DNA of 64,000 nt from Capronia americana (taxonomy: Eukaryota; Ascomycota; Eurotiomycetes; Chaetothyriales; Herpotrichiellaceae), in assembly GCA_016110215.1 (NCBI GenBank), contig JADWQD010000012.1, forward strand, positions 310,001 to 374,000, given 5' to 3'. Positions 11,421 through 22,241 of the stretch are shown here, piece after piece. The notes beneath the pieces were generated by a model. It had not been told where the DNA came from. It saw only the letters and a list, made by a program, of their open reading frames with translations, and searched no databases. The position numbers and the translations under genes were made by a program. Every line of letters starts with the position of its first letter. Position 1 is the first letter of the stretch.

Positions 11421-12135
11421 TCAGTCGCCCGTGTCAACCTCAAGATCCAGTTGAACGTTGTTGCTAACACCGTAATCTTGTAGTGTGAGCTGATCCTTAA
11501 AGGGTCTTTCGCCCTGCCGCTTGAGGAGGATTTCGTGTGGCTGTCTTCCGATCATTGAGGCAACAATGACCTTGAAGTCCTCTGTGACTTTTTGTTAGTA
11601 CACGTGTATGCGAGAGCTGATGGTTGTGAGACTGACTGATTGGATCTGTGGGAAAGCACGGTATTGCCTTCTTTGTGCCTAGCCGGTCATTGACGTAGAC
11701 AATAATCATAGGCTGCGTAGGCGCAGCTGGTGGTGGCGCGGCCTTCTTTTCCTTCTTCTCCTTCTCCTCTCTTCTCTCGCGCGGCTCACCCTCATCACGG
11801 TCTCGCCTTCTGTCTCGGTCACCGTCATCTTTCCTGGGAGGATGTCTTCGCGGAGGTGGACTCCTGGATCTTGAACGTGGCCGATAATGATCTCTGTACC
11901 CTCGCTGTAACCCCGAGTCTCGAGCCCGGCGGGAGGAGTCGTCGTCATCTCTTCGCTTCTCCTTCCATTTGAAGCCTGTGTCCTTGCGCCGTGGCCGATC
12001 TTCGTTCCGATCTTTGTCTCGCCGTGGAGACCTGCTACGTCTGCGGTCTTCGCCTCGGGACGATTCTCGCTCTTTCCTGTCAGTATCGGCGTTGTGTAAT
12101 GAGGATGGTACCGTCTCACGCTGCTCATCGGCCAT
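11421..12135 (-). CDS. HUB1: Hub1 ubiquitin-like modifier with RS-like N-terminal extension, 219 aa
   Basis: The model is complement(join(11421..11581, 11637..12135)). Residues 143-219 are a Hub1/UBL5 ubiquitin-like fold: MIIVYVNDRLG, then PCFPTDPIKDFKVIVA, ILLKRQGERPFKDQLTLQDYG. Hub1 binds HIND motifs of spliceosomal proteins such as Snu66 non-covalently and modulates splice-site use. It is normally about 73 aa. Here it is preceded by 142 residues rich in Arg, Asp, Ser and Glu, including SRSPRRDKDR and RSRSRSPPPRR, then a Lys/Glu run and a Pro/Ala linker. The 55-nt intron sits between Ile166 and Lys167. No diglycine end is present, as expected for Hub1. Met143 could act as an internal start giving a standard-length Hub1. 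The extension is in continuous frame in exon 1, so it is not an artefact of my splicing. Confidence 0.9.
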
Positions 12136-12898
12136 GATTGTGGAGTTTTGGTAGTCTTCGTCGCACGCAAAGCACAAGTGGTCAACTCGGAGTAAATACT
12201 TGTTATGCGTTGTTGACCTTGGAAAATCCAGGCCTAAAGACTCGACGCAGCTGGCTGGTCCCGGATAAACTCGGATAAACTGTTCCGAGGATCACGCTAG
12301 TGTTAGGTTTCCAGATCGAAAAGTGTCGATCCGAATCTAGACAAATTCCATGTTGTTCACCTGCTTATGTACCTTCACTCAGCCCGCCTCCAGTACTGCT
12401 TTTACCCACAGTGATCGAAGTAGAAGAAAGCCAAGGCCTTGTCTCACCCTAGCACCTAGAACACAACATGAGTATTCGGAGAGGCGAACGTTTTTCTCTC
12501 ATGCAACAATTCTTATCCGCGACTGAATGATCTTTGCGTCTTCATGTCCGACCAACACGTCGAGCTCGGCATTCGACCAGCCGAACCTGATCAATAACAG
12601 CAACGGTTTAAAACGTGCCACCGCCAGATCGTGCAAGAAAGGCTACGGTCATGGGGGTATGAGAAGTACATAACCCAGAAGATTGGCTTCTCGAAGCTGC
12701 CTTCAACGACTCCCCACAGCGCCATACGAGTGGAACAATTCGGTCGTGCAACTGGGACCTTGGAATTTATATTGAGCCGACGATGCCTCCCGCACCTCAC
12801 GTTCCTGAATCCAATACAAACGAATGAGATTTCGCCCCAGTAATAGCAAGAAGGGAGTCATCCACAGGGTTCGGCCAATATCCTCGGATCGCAGTAGA
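12136..12898. other. Intergenic, HUB1 promoter and aldo-keto reductase 3' region
   Basis: I see no gene. A direct repeat CGGATAAACT occurs twice near 12264-12283 in the HUB1 upstream region. Confidence 0.4.
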
Positions 12899-14047
12899 CT
12901 ACTTCCTCTGCACTTGCGCTGGCATTATTGGCCTTGGACGCTCCACCCAGTCAAACTGCCCTAGCATCTTGGTTAACATCACATCGTCGGGTCCATACCC
13001 GCCTCTCGGATCATCGGTGCTGAAAAGCGTGCCACTGAGGAAGGTATGCGGAAAGCCAGGATCGAACTCGTACGCCGACTCAATCTCGTCCATCTCCTCC
13101 TTCGACAGAGCAACAGACAACGCATCAATACTCCCAGCAATGTGCTCGACTTTTCTCCCGCCAACAATGGGGAAGACGTACGTCGTCTTTTGCATGACAT
13201 ATGCCAGAGCAATATGCAGCAGAGGGGTGCCCTTCCTCTCTGCCACAGTTTCCAAAGCCCTTGATACCTTTTTGTCATGCTCACTGAGCGGAATGAAATT
13301 TCTGCCCGGGTTGTGCTTCTCCCTCTCTTTGAAGCCTTGCTCTGTCTGGAACCGTCCCTGATTCAACACTCCATACGGACAGAGGCCCATGCCCTCATCT
13401 CTGCACATCGGAATGATCTCCCTTTCAAAATCCCTCATCGATGCGTTCCACATGCCTTGATACACCACAAACTGCCTCAGCCCATGGTCTCTGGCATATT
13501 GATTGGCTTTGGACACCACCCACGCGGGGGAATCGGATATCCCCAAATACAGCACCTTACCAGCCACGATCAAGTCGTTGAGACTGTGCATAAGCTCAGG
13601 GATGCTGACGGTATAGTCCCACCAATGCACATAAAAGAGATCGATATACCCCGTTTTCAACTTCCTCAAGCTCGCCTCGAGAGACACTTTCATGCTCTTA
13701 CTCCCGTTGCCTCCGGTATTGCTCTGGATCTTGTCCTTCTTGTCGCCGAGATAACCGGCGCTGTATTTGGTGGCGAGGACAATTTCGTCCCTATTCTGGC
13801 GAGTCTCCATCCACTCGCCGACCCACTCTTCCGACTGACCGTATTGGTAGGCGTTGGCGGTGTCTATGAAATTGCCACCTTCGTTGTAGAAGTGGTCCAT
13901 GATGGCGAAAGCAGTGTCTCTGCTTACTTCGCCATACCGGTCGGATTGCTTGTTGCCGAAGGTCATCGCGCCAAGACAAAGTGGCGACACACGCACTGAA
14001 GCCGCAGGGGCGAGCTGGCGGTGCCGGTGAAGATTAGACTGTGGCAT
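12899..14047 (-). CDS. Aldo-keto reductase, aryl-alcohol dehydrogenase / norsolorinic acid reductase type
   Basis: This is a single-exon 382-aa gene, full length for the AKR9-like AAD family. The catalytic tetrad is complete: Asp62 and Tyr67 in DTANAYQYG, Lys94 in LATK, His141 in YVHWWD. The N-terminal SPLCLGAMTFG strand and the C-terminal NADP-binding QKTTYVFPIVGGRKVEH are present. The enzyme should reduce aldehydes or ketones with NADPH in the cytosol. Relatives include AflF/NorB-like proteins in secondary-metabolite clusters, and this gene stands directly beside the candidate peptide gene and the UstYa cluster. Whether it is a tailoring enzyme of that cluster is inference only. Confidence 0.92.
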   Translation of the reverse strand: MPQSNLHRHRQLAPAASVRVSPLCLGAMTFGNKQSDRYGEVSRDTAFAIMDHFYNEGGNFIDTANAYQYGQSEEWVGEWMETRQNRDEIVLATKYSAGYLGDKKDKIQSNTGGNGSKSMKVSLEASLRKLKTGYIDLFYVHWWDYTVSIPELMHSLNDLIVAGKVLYLGISDSPAWVVSKANQYARDHGLRQFVVYQGMWNASMRDFEREIIPMCRDEGMGLCPYGVLNQGRFQTEQGFKEREKHNPGRNFIPLSEHDKKVSRALETVAERKGTPLLHIALAYVMQKTTYVFPIVGGRKVEHIAGSIDALSVALSKEEMDEIESAYEFDPGFPHTFLSGTLFSTDDPRGGYGPDDVMLTKMLGQFDWVERPRPIMPAQVQRK

Positions 14048-14572
14048 GCTGGCTTCTGGGCAGGGATGATATTTGATTAATCTTCCATCTCGTCAAGCGG
14101 TGGAATGTGGCTGGCTTAAATAGGGCTACTTGCGGACATGTGCAACGAGTTCGGCGATATTTTCGGCGGATCAGTTCTTTTCCGGACGACATACCGCGAG
14201 GGTCCAGGAGTACGACAGCGCTCGGATTTGTGCCAAACTCCGAGTAGAGTATATGGCAATAGGACATAGGGAGTTCGAAAACGCAGTTAACACACGATTA
14301 CCGTTACTCCCGGTTTTGCTGAGTGGCTCGCGAGATGCAAGAAACGAGGCAGAAGACTTGGATTTATCGGATCAACCATTCTCCGCTCAAGGCTACGGAC
14401 CCCTGACGACATCCTCGTTCGACCCGGTTTGCTCCTTTAGCCTGCAAATGAATGTCTGTCATGAGAGCACCTTCCTCGCCTTGACCGCTGGACTGACACT
14501 TCTGGCATTCTGGCCGCCATCTTCAAAGGTTTAGATCAAGTTCCCGCCGCCACCATACTCTATGGATATGCG
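14048..14572. other. Intergenic, aldo-keto reductase upstream region
   Basis: The stretch contains the promoter of the aldo-keto reductase and the 3' end of the small secreted gene. An unsupported plus-strand open frame at 14130-14534 has no recognisable domain. Confidence 0.4.
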
Positions 14573-15024
14573 TTAGCCTGTGTCAAGATCGACAGGACAG
14601 TGACCATAACATCCGAGGAATACGGTCCAATCCTCCGGAGGGAAGGTGTGGACTTACCGACGATCCAGCCAGCGTCGACCGATGTCTCAGTGTCGGCTCG
14701 TTTCTCTTCCTCCACGGGCTCGCGCTTGCCGTGGGCCTTGACATTCTCAGGGCAGTCAGCCTTCTGAGTACCGATGTAGACATAAGCCCTGTCAGGGTAT
14801 TGTCCGCACTATGGGATCGTCAAAAGAAGAAAGACGATTTAGCGACGGGAAAAGATGCCACTGCTGCCGCAAAGAAATGGCGGATGACTTACAATCAGCT
14901 TGCCCGCGTCGATAAGAGCCCTGGCACTTGGGGCAAGCTCGTTGTAGCTTGTTGACGTTGGTGCCGCCAAGGTCAGAGACCCAGCAGAGACAAGAAGGAT
15001 ATTGACGATGGACAGAAGCTTCAT
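14573..15024 (-). CDS. Small secreted protein with Kex2-type sites; candidate peptide precursor, 95 aa
   Basis: The model is complement(join(14573..14577, 14658..14808, 14893..15024)). Exon 1 encodes a clear signal peptide (residues 1-20, MKLLSIVNILLVSAGSLTLA, followed by APTST). Exon 2 has two cysteines (45 and 63), the segment AYVYIG, and two Lys-Arg dibasic sites at 72-73 and 80-81 separated by an acidic EPVEEE spacer. The protein ends DAGWIVG after the last site. Both donors are GTAAGT. The first acceptor chosen (CCCATAG, preceded by a pyrimidine tract) keeps the frame open; a second AG 20 nt downstream would give an early stop. The 84-nt and 80-nt introns are typical. Signal peptide, Kex2 sites and the UstYa gene next door fit a dikaritin-like precursor, but the core is not repeated, so an ordinary small secreted protein is possible. 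Confidence 0.5.
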
Positions 15025-16639
15025 CTTGAAGAGCGAATGTGAAGATTGAGGCGATATGCGGCCAGGAATCGGACTTGTGGGAACTTGAGCTGTGATGAGA
15101 GTGCTGCTTGACAGGTTCCCAGAGCGAGAGCAGACGAGCATTCTTATACCCGTCGGAGCTTGGAGTGTAGGACATTCGGTAAGTTCATGAGGGTGACTCG
15201 TGTACTCTGCTCCTGTGCCTTCATTTCCATGAAGGTCCCCCTCTCGCACCTCTCTCGGCCGCTTCTCTGATGGAGAGAGCACCAAGTTTGGCATCGACAT
15301 CCTCGACATCCTGGGATCTACTTTCTGTCTTCCTGTTCCGGAAGAAGCCAGAGAGGTAGGATGCAGTCAGCTGGTCCACGTTGCAAGATGAGAAACCAGG
15401 TGAATGGCTCCTCGTCGCTGCCGTTCGTCCTCTGAGGTCAACATGCTTCGGTCTCCACCATAGCGACTTTACAATCCCAGACGGTCTTGTTCAAGGACTT
15501 CAAAATACAGCCATACCGTATCGTCTTGCCGTCAAGACGGTATTGACTGTCCCACTGGGTTGCACAGAACCCTCCGAGGCAGCGTAATCGTCTGCTCGTC
15601 AGCTGCGAAGCAAATCCTTCCAAGGTAAAAATGACAAAGAGACTCTGCCGACGGATTCAAATGGTTGGTTGTAGAGGCAGAGCATCTACCACAATTCTTG
15701 GAACTCTGATCCTGTCTGCGTGCATCGTTGTCGACCATCAACCTGCCAAGGGGAAGCATCCGGAGGCAATCGAAGCTGATTTGCTGAGGCAGGGGGGCCG
15801 TATTCCTCCAATCACAACAAGTTGACCCACTTCGCGGATCGTTCACAATTCATGCAATCGATCGGCGGCGGATTCTGGATCTGTTTCACAGAAGGAGTAG
15901 ACCGGATGCGACCTAGGATTGCTTACCAGGCAGTATTGGGCACCCCACGGCCTTGTCAGTCCGCCGCTTGGTCGTCCCGGAGCACTTCCGTGCTTACCTT
16001 GGATGGAAACCGCTGACTGCGGGGATTGTTTGGAAAGGCTTGAACATGCTTGGGCCCACGTTCCTCCGTGGCACAACATCGTCATGCACCCATCAATTCA
16101 CTTACATGATGCACTCATTTTGTGTAATGGCCATCTTCACATTCGCGCCCCGCCCACCTTCAGCAGAGTATGAAAAAGAGCTCCCGAAGCAAGGTCCCAC
16201 CACCCCGCAGTCCGTAACCGGAAACGTCTAGGATAGTGTCCACCTCACGCTGATCAAGCTGACCTCGTTGTGCAACTCGGAGGCTGCGACCTCCCTCTGC
16301 TCTATTCTTCCCCCATGCCTGGGCCGCCATCCGTGGCAGGCGACACGTCATGAACCAGCATCGACCTACTCCCAGCTCATGGAGCCGAGGCTTGGGAAAT
16401 ACGCGTGGAGCCGCTGCGGAGCATCATCAACAGGTGAGTAAGACGGTATGTGAGCTAAGTTGAGGTTCGAAAGATGGTGGATGGGCAATTGGGAATAATT
16501 TTCCCTTTCGGTTGCACACAGGTCCAGTTCCCTGTCTTTGGTCCATGACCTCTCTGTCCAGTCTCAAGTTTGAAGTTGCAAGCTCCAAAGCCCACCGCTC
16601 CTCTGACACCTTTCCTTCCTGACTTTTCACCAACAACAG
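15025..16639. promoter_or_regulatory. Divergent intergenic region between small secreted gene and first UstYa gene
   Basis: This 1.6-kb stretch separates two divergent genes and should contain both promoters. Several short open frames on both strands have no domain, signal peptide or splice logic. A pyrimidine-rich leader ending CACCAACAACAG lies immediately before the UstYa start. Confidence 0.45.
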
Positions 16640-17784
16640 ATGTTCAATCAAGCCACGATGTTTCCCATCCCCTCAAAGCTGATGAAAGAAATGCGAGAGA
16701 TTGAGGACGGCGAGGCCGATGAGGAATTGCACACGCCGTTCCTCAGGAGCAATGCTCGGCCCCGCCTCATCAGTCGAGGACGCTGGGCAACGCGGTTCTT
16801 CTTCAGCTGGATATGGGTGTTCTCGACCTTCCTCTTCGCGTTCATAGCCCTTGAAGGCTACCTGCAGAACAGGAAGATCAGCATGACCGGGGAGGCGAAG
16901 CTTCAAGGACTCCGATCAGAGCTGGGTAAGTCTACTCCGTTGTGTCAAGGCAACAAACGTTGGACTCATTTTGTCTCTGTAGAAGCTGCAAGAGGGACCA
17001 TCGAATACCACGATATCATCTTCACCAGCGGTATCGAGGAAGATGAGAACGGGAAGATGTTTCTCAACCTCCCAGCGGATCAGCCTCACTACGTCGGAGC
17101 TCCAAGCCCGGAGATCGACGCGGCCTGGGCAGACTTGACTAAAGGTACTCTCCGAGCGAAAGCGACTTACATCTCCTGCTTTGCGTCTGCATAGCTAACA
17201 ATCGCCATCATCACAGCCACCGAGATCTGGGTGGATGGAGACGAGGCCCGCTCCGTCGCCAATCGCACGATCGGCTCCGAGCACGGATGGCTCGTCAGTC
17301 TAGACGTCTATCACTCGTTGCATTGCGTGGTAAGTTAGCTATGCACGTTGTTTGCCCTAGACGACTTACGCTGCATATTAGAACCTCGCGAGGAAAGGCT
17401 TCGACTGGGACTACTACTACGGCGACGGGCCCGGGCAGGAGCGCATCACCTACATAACCCGTGACCATATATGTAAGTAGGATTCCGTGATCGTATTGCA
17501 ATCCGTCCAAATTTGCAAATCAAGACTGCTTGTTCAGTTTCACCGGTGTTATAACTGACGCATCGATGATACCGTTCTCAGATCACTGTCTCGAGCACCT
17601 CCGCCAGGTGGCCATGTGTCATGGCGATCTGACGCCGATGAGGTTCCAATGGGGCGAGAACAGGGGCATGCCCGTGTGGACCGAGCCACATACGTGCCGG
17701 AGCTTTGAGCAGATTCGCGCGTGGGCCGAGCAGAGAAGGCGGAACCCAGGGAAGGCGTTGACCCACGGTCACCACGGACATTGA
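16640..17784 (+). CDS. UstYa-family (DUF3328) oxidase-like protein 1, 284 aa
   Basis: The model is join(16640..16925, 16983..17144, 17217..17329, 17382..17472, 17582..17784). One N-terminal membrane span lies at about residues 53-75 after an acidic cytosolic segment. The two family motifs are HSLHC (182-186) and YHCLEH (218-223). They are preceded by GAPSPEIDAAWADL, the usual linker of the family, and followed by MCHGDLTPMRFQW and a late HTCRSFEQIRAWAEQ block. UstYa proteins are thought to bind metal through the His/Cys motifs and to oxidatively cyclise precursor peptides in ustiloxin, asperipin and related pathways. Four introns are removed; one falls directly after HSLHCV in phase 0 and one just before the second HC in phase 1. 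Met7 is an alternative start. Confidence 0.88.
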
Positions 17785-18190
17785 GATGGAGAGATTATAT
17801 TGTACTGTGCCAAATAGAGAATCGAGAGGTTCAATGGAGTGATTCATAACGTACTGTGTCTGTACTGTATACAGACGACTCCCGACGTAATGATTGAGTT
17901 TAATGGTGTTGCGATGAGATCTATCTGATGATACGGTAGCAATCACCGTGTTCAAGACAATCATCGTTGCCGAGACTGCATATGTATAGTATGATACATG
18001 GTACACTCTCGTGACATAGTCTTCGTTCGCACTTTCACACTTGAATGATTTATATCAAAGTCTCCGACTATCGTAGAAGATACTTGCACTGCTGATCACC
18101 GCTTTGACTTACTTCGGAGTCACTGGCGCATTCATACACACATACATACATTCAGACCACTCCAACTACCCTGGACGAACATTCTGCTCC
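17785..18190. other. Intergenic between convergent UstYa-type genes
   Basis: No gene is seen in this 406-nt stretch, which holds the 3' ends of the two flanking genes. Confidence 0.4.
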
Positions 18191-18946
18191 TTACAGCACA
18201 ACCCGGGAATAACACCGCCCACTAAACCCCAACAAGGCACTGGCCCCAACATCGTCCAGCGCAGGATGATACCGCGTCGCATTCAACAACAACTCGACAC
18301 AATGGTCGAAATGATTCGGATCCAATACTTTCCTCTCCCAATGACCCCCGCTCCTCATCCACTCGCTCGTCCTCAACAGCGTGAAGGCACAGTGCGCCAA
18401 GTGCTCCTTCCTCTTCGAATACACGATCGTACCGGGTGGGAGGAGCGAGATGTCGACTTCCTCCTCCATCTGGTCGTCCATCCAATACTTGAAGGGCCTG
18501 CCGTCGTCGTATTCGAGGTATAATTTCTCCGCGTGCGCGGCGTGTTGGCACTGCGGTGGCAGCCAGAGGTGGGCGAGCTTGTCGTACGCGCAGTTTGCGG
18601 CGCGCGCTTCCGCCACGGTGACGCCGCAGAATTGGGGGTCGGGGATCGATGTGTATGCTGAGGCGGTGCTGCTGGTGCTGCTTGGGGGATGTGAGTTCCC
18701 GGTGAGGGAGGACACGCCGCCGCTCGTAGTGCCTAAGAGTAACAGCAACAGGAGCAGCAGTAACAGCAAGAGGATGGCGGCCGGGAGGGCGAGGAAGGTC
18801 AGCGGGCAGGTCGTCCTTTTTCCGGTAGGTTTGAGTAGGTGGTTAAAGCGTGGTGGCGGTGTCTCATGGCTAGGTGGGTCATCGTCGCTTTGGGCGAGCG
18901 GTTTGTAGGTGTTGTTGAGGCGAAGAGTGTTGAAAATGCCTCCCAT
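18191..18946 (-). CDS. UstYa-like sister-type membrane protein with two HxxHC motifs, 251 aa
   Basis: This is a single-exon gene. A leucine-run membrane span covers about residues 51-71, following a 45-residue cytosolic head with a YKPLAQSDD motif. The ectodomain starts with FCGVTVAEARAANC (Cys107, Cys119), then LWLPPQC (Cys133), HLAHC at 182-186 and HFDHC at 212-216. The same order (CG..EA...GC, SWLP, HxxHC, HxxHC) is present in the gene at 28967, so the two form a subgroup distinct from the canonical DUF3328 members here. A role alongside UstYa proteins in peptide oxidation is inference from context. The polyleucine run is encoded by a CAG/AAC-rich microsatellite-like stretch. The 5' leader is rich in CAA repeats. 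Confidence 0.75.
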   Translation of the reverse strand: MGGIFNTLRLNNTYKPLAQSDDDPPSHETPPPRFNHLLKPTGKRTTCPLTFLALPAAILLLLLLLLLLLLLGTTSGGVSSLTGNSHPPSSTSSTASAYTSIPDPQFCGVTVAEARAANCAYDKLAHLWLPPQCQHAAHAEKLYLEYDDGRPFKYWMDDQMEEEVDISLLPPGTIVYSKRKEHLAHCAFTLLRTSEWMRSGGHWERKVLDPNHFDHCVELLLNATRYHPALDDVGASALLGFSGRCYSRVVL

Positions 18947-19518
18947 GCTGGCTATGGATGTTGTCGTGGTTGTTGTTGTGGTTGAACGCCAGTGCGTCCC
19001 GGATACTTGGTGGTATCTAGGCGTGGAAGATGTGGCGAAGTCTCCAGCTCTCTCACATACTCAGCAGTTTGCAGGAACTGTGATGTGCTGTGATGTGCTG
19101 TGCCACGCTGCACTATTTTCTCGGGTGAGATGTGAGTTGTGTGAGCAGCGGTATCTGAGAATCGGGCTCGGGTTCAGTCCCTGTCCCACCAGGTTGGAAA
19201 GTGCAAGACGGCGAGGAAAGCATGACGTTCCTCAAAAGTTCATCTCTCAGCATGCCCTCTGTTCGTAGGTGACTTCCGCGTATGCATTGTTCGTAAGACA
19301 GATGCTGGTCCGCGCAAGGGCAGGCGGCCACAGACACACTCAGAGTCCGCTCGACGTCACGTCGAGACAAGGCGATGTTGAATTGCCAGATCAAGATGCT
19401 CTGTCCGTGCCTGTCATGCACACTGCATTCCTTTGGAGTATTATGGCCTACACTGAGACGAAGTGCGGATCCTGCTTTGGTTCCGACGTCCAGGTAGGTC
19501 CAGCAGCATAGTTACAGG

Positions 19519-19576
19519 CATGTAGTCAATAACACGAAATACTCATACATGTAATCAATAACTCGAAATACTCGTA
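19519..19576. repeat. 29-bp direct tandem duplication
   Basis: Two adjacent 29-bp copies read CATGTARTCAATAACWCGA followed by AATACTCRTA, with three mismatches, and are followed by another CATG. Confidence 0.85.
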
Positions 19577-20923
19577 CATGGATACGCGGTATTCTTGTTC
19601 CCCACACTGTCGCGAGTGGCAATGGATCCTACGTGTCTGAAATTGGGGAGACAACAAATCGCCCGCGTCGTACAGAGCACAGCATTGACGTCCGAATGTT
19701 CACGTAATCTGGCAGACCTTCGGCGAGCAATGCCGAATGAGGATATTACTTCGTGGATACCATTACTTTGTCTTCTCAAACACAGCTGGGACACGAAAGT
19801 TGGTTGGCAGACGTCAAAGTCTGCAAGTGAAGGAAGGACATGGTTCTTCGCCGAGGTGGCGATCTGTGCGCCATCGTCATGTAGGTATTAATTACCCAGT
19901 ACTTGTACAGTACGAGTGTCGTGTACGAATACTGTCCCAGTAAGCCCCCAGGCTGCCGAAGAAAGGACATGTTAGACTAACCACGGTTGGTAGCCGCTGT
20001 ACCCTATCCTATCCATTGTGTACCTCGTATCCAGTCCAAAGCACACAGTACTCGTACTTGTAAGTAAGCAAGCCAGGCACCGTATGCAGCGCCAGCCAAT
20101 TGTGAGTACAGCTCAGCGAACCTCGCTACGAGTAGTTACTGTGCACTGCAGCATCGGTTGGCTAGCAGCCCTACGAGCCCGCCGTAATCAATTAATGCAT
20201 ACTATGACTGGCCCCCGCCGCCCCCACAGTCGCGATCCAATACCCCTGGATTGCCGTATTAGGGAAATGTAAGCTGTAATTCTCCGTGTGTCGATCGTGA
20301 TCTACAGATCTCACTCGCTCACTCACATTTGCTGCTAATTATGTCGTGTCGTTGGTCACGAACGTGAAACGCTGTTGCCATACATTATCCTGGTTGCGTA
20401 CCTCCAATACATAGCACTATTATACGATACCATACGATCGTCATACCCTCCTCCTGCCACAAGGTTTGGAGCCTCGCCTGGAGGAAGGCCGGGACAGAGC
20501 CACAGAGCCGAGGTTTAATAGACAGACAGCAAGCCCTGAGAGCTTACACAGTACCCAGGACTTACGGGATCCTACCAAAGTCTAATGGGCACCAGATAGG
20601 ATGTTCTGCTGACTGACCAGCCGGTCGTAGGACAGGAACACACACCATGGCTAGGCTGGTCAAGTCCTCATCCTTGGATCGTCCCAGGATTCCGGATATC
20701 GCGTGTCCTTGGACAGTGTGTTTTCACACTCCCCTTTCACATCCTACTGCCACTGCCGCGGGTGCTCACCAGTTCCTCCAGGAACTCGAGGGGATCGACT
20801 TTCTATCTCTGACGTCATCGCTGTTGCTGATGCTGTGACTTGAACTTGTCTTTAGACGTTGTGGCCTTACTTGTACTGTACCGTTTGACAGCCATGATGG
20901 AATGTTTAGGTCGCTGAACTCAC

Positions 20924-20950
20924 CCGACCGACCGACCGACCGACCGACCG
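20924..20950. repeat. CCGA tetranucleotide microsatellite
   Basis: Six complete CCGA units plus CCG stand in a row, with no interruption. Confidence 0.95.
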
Positions 20951-21203
20951 GAATGGCGGAATGGATTCAAACCCCGCCTACCTGACGAGGACACCATTTT
21001 CCGGAAGCGGACGGAGGATGGGACGGAGCTAAGCGAGTCTCACCTTGTTGTCAGATCGCTGGCATGAGGAAGTGGACTGCTATTCCCAAATTCCGATTCC
21101 CAAACTGAGAACTAACATGTGGCGACTATGTGACTTGTTCCAAGGCCTGTCTGACTTTCTTTACGTATCTGAGCTGATCTAGCCTGATTCTTCCCGCCAT
21201 CCA

Positions 21204-22241
21204 TCACTCCTTGACCTCCGACTTGGAAGCGGACATGGTCGCGTCGGTCTCGTTCCAGCGCCAGTGTGTCAGTTGTCGGGAGACCGCCCACTCCTTGATC
21301 TTTCCAAAGTCCCGACAATGCTGTGTCGAAGCAAGAACAGAGTAGACGTTGTCGTCTCGGGCTCGGTAAAAGAAAGGCATCGGTGTGATATCGGCGTGAC
21401 ACATCAGAGTTTGCCGCAGGATGTCGATGCAATGATCTGTTTAGCGCGTTCATTGTCAATATCTGGCACCCCAAAGTGTGTTGTCCCAGGACTCACCCCA
21501 GTGCAAAGCCCAGATGCTGTCTCGCTTGACTGTGCCATTGGGATTTCGTTCCCAGAGCTCCGGATATTCGTCAGGATACAAGGCCCTTCGCAGGTGGTTG
21601 ACGCAATGGAGCTGATGAAAGACTCCCAAAGTCACGACGTAGGTGTTGTTGTCATGCGGCAGATGGGCCGTTGGTTCGTACAAGTTAGACGCTTCTTCCG
21701 GAGTAATTCCAGAGAGACCGACTGGGTTCATTAGTTTCCCGGGCGGAAGACTGACGAGCCCAAGTACGTACAGTTGTATAAGTCTTCCCACATTGCGTCA
21801 AGTTCTTTTGACGGTGTCTGCGTGTAGGGACTTCGTGGATTGAAGTATTGCCCAAATTTGACCCGGTGGTATGAAACCGCATCCTGGGCAGGTGCTGCGT
21901 CCAATTTAGTTCTCAGCTCGGTATTTGTTGGGTGAGGGCGAGAGCGGGAGATTGAACTTACACCACAGACCGATGGACGGGTCGTCAACACGCTGGTGCT
22001 CGTACACAGCAACGCCAGCAAGAATGGCACTCAGCAAGATGATCAACGCGTAAAGGACGAAGATGTGAAGTTTTCTGGAGAAGCTGTTGTGATTGTTGCG
22101 AGGGACATATTTCTCCGACTCTGGCGATAGAAGCTCATTCTTCTCGCCCGGCTCGTCGCTCCCAGCTGGAGGATCGTCCTTCAAGGAAGAGTACGGTGGT
22201 TCTGTGGTAGATAGACGAAGCTTTTGGAAATGGAAAACCAT
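21204..22241 (-). CDS. UstYa-family (DUF3328) oxidase-like protein 2, 286 aa
   Basis: The model is complement(join(21204..21436, 21497..21721, 21772..21894, 21962..22241)). A cytosolic head of about 57 residues precedes a membrane span at about 58-80. The ectodomain has the typical WSPAQDAV stretch at the first exon junction, PSKELDAMWEDLYNFG, HQLHC at 170-174 and HCIDILRQ at 211-218, then MCHADITPMPFF and a late HCRDFGKIKEWA block. Choice of the first acceptor is decided by frame: the nearer AG sites give stops, while the 67-nt intron yields the family motif. The last intron precedes Asp-His-Cys in phase 1, as in the gene at 16640. The start ATG is at 22241; the two codons upstream begin with TTG. 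Confidence 0.9.

Larger units (their letters stand above)
18947..21203. other. Long intergenic region inside the UstYa cluster
   Basis: In 2.26 kb I find no convincing gene on either strand. The contents are the 29-bp direct duplication at 19519-19576, the CCGA microsatellite at 20924-20950, and many short TACTCGTA-type words. A 63-codon open frame at 20647-20838 has no signal peptide or repeats. A small spliced precursor gene could still be missed by eye here. Confidence 0.4.

Noticed and set aside
14792..15309. Longer minus-strand frames around the small secreted gene (127 and 156 codons)
   Set aside because: They run into the intron and place residues ahead of an obvious signal peptide; the internal ATG at 15024 is the natural start.
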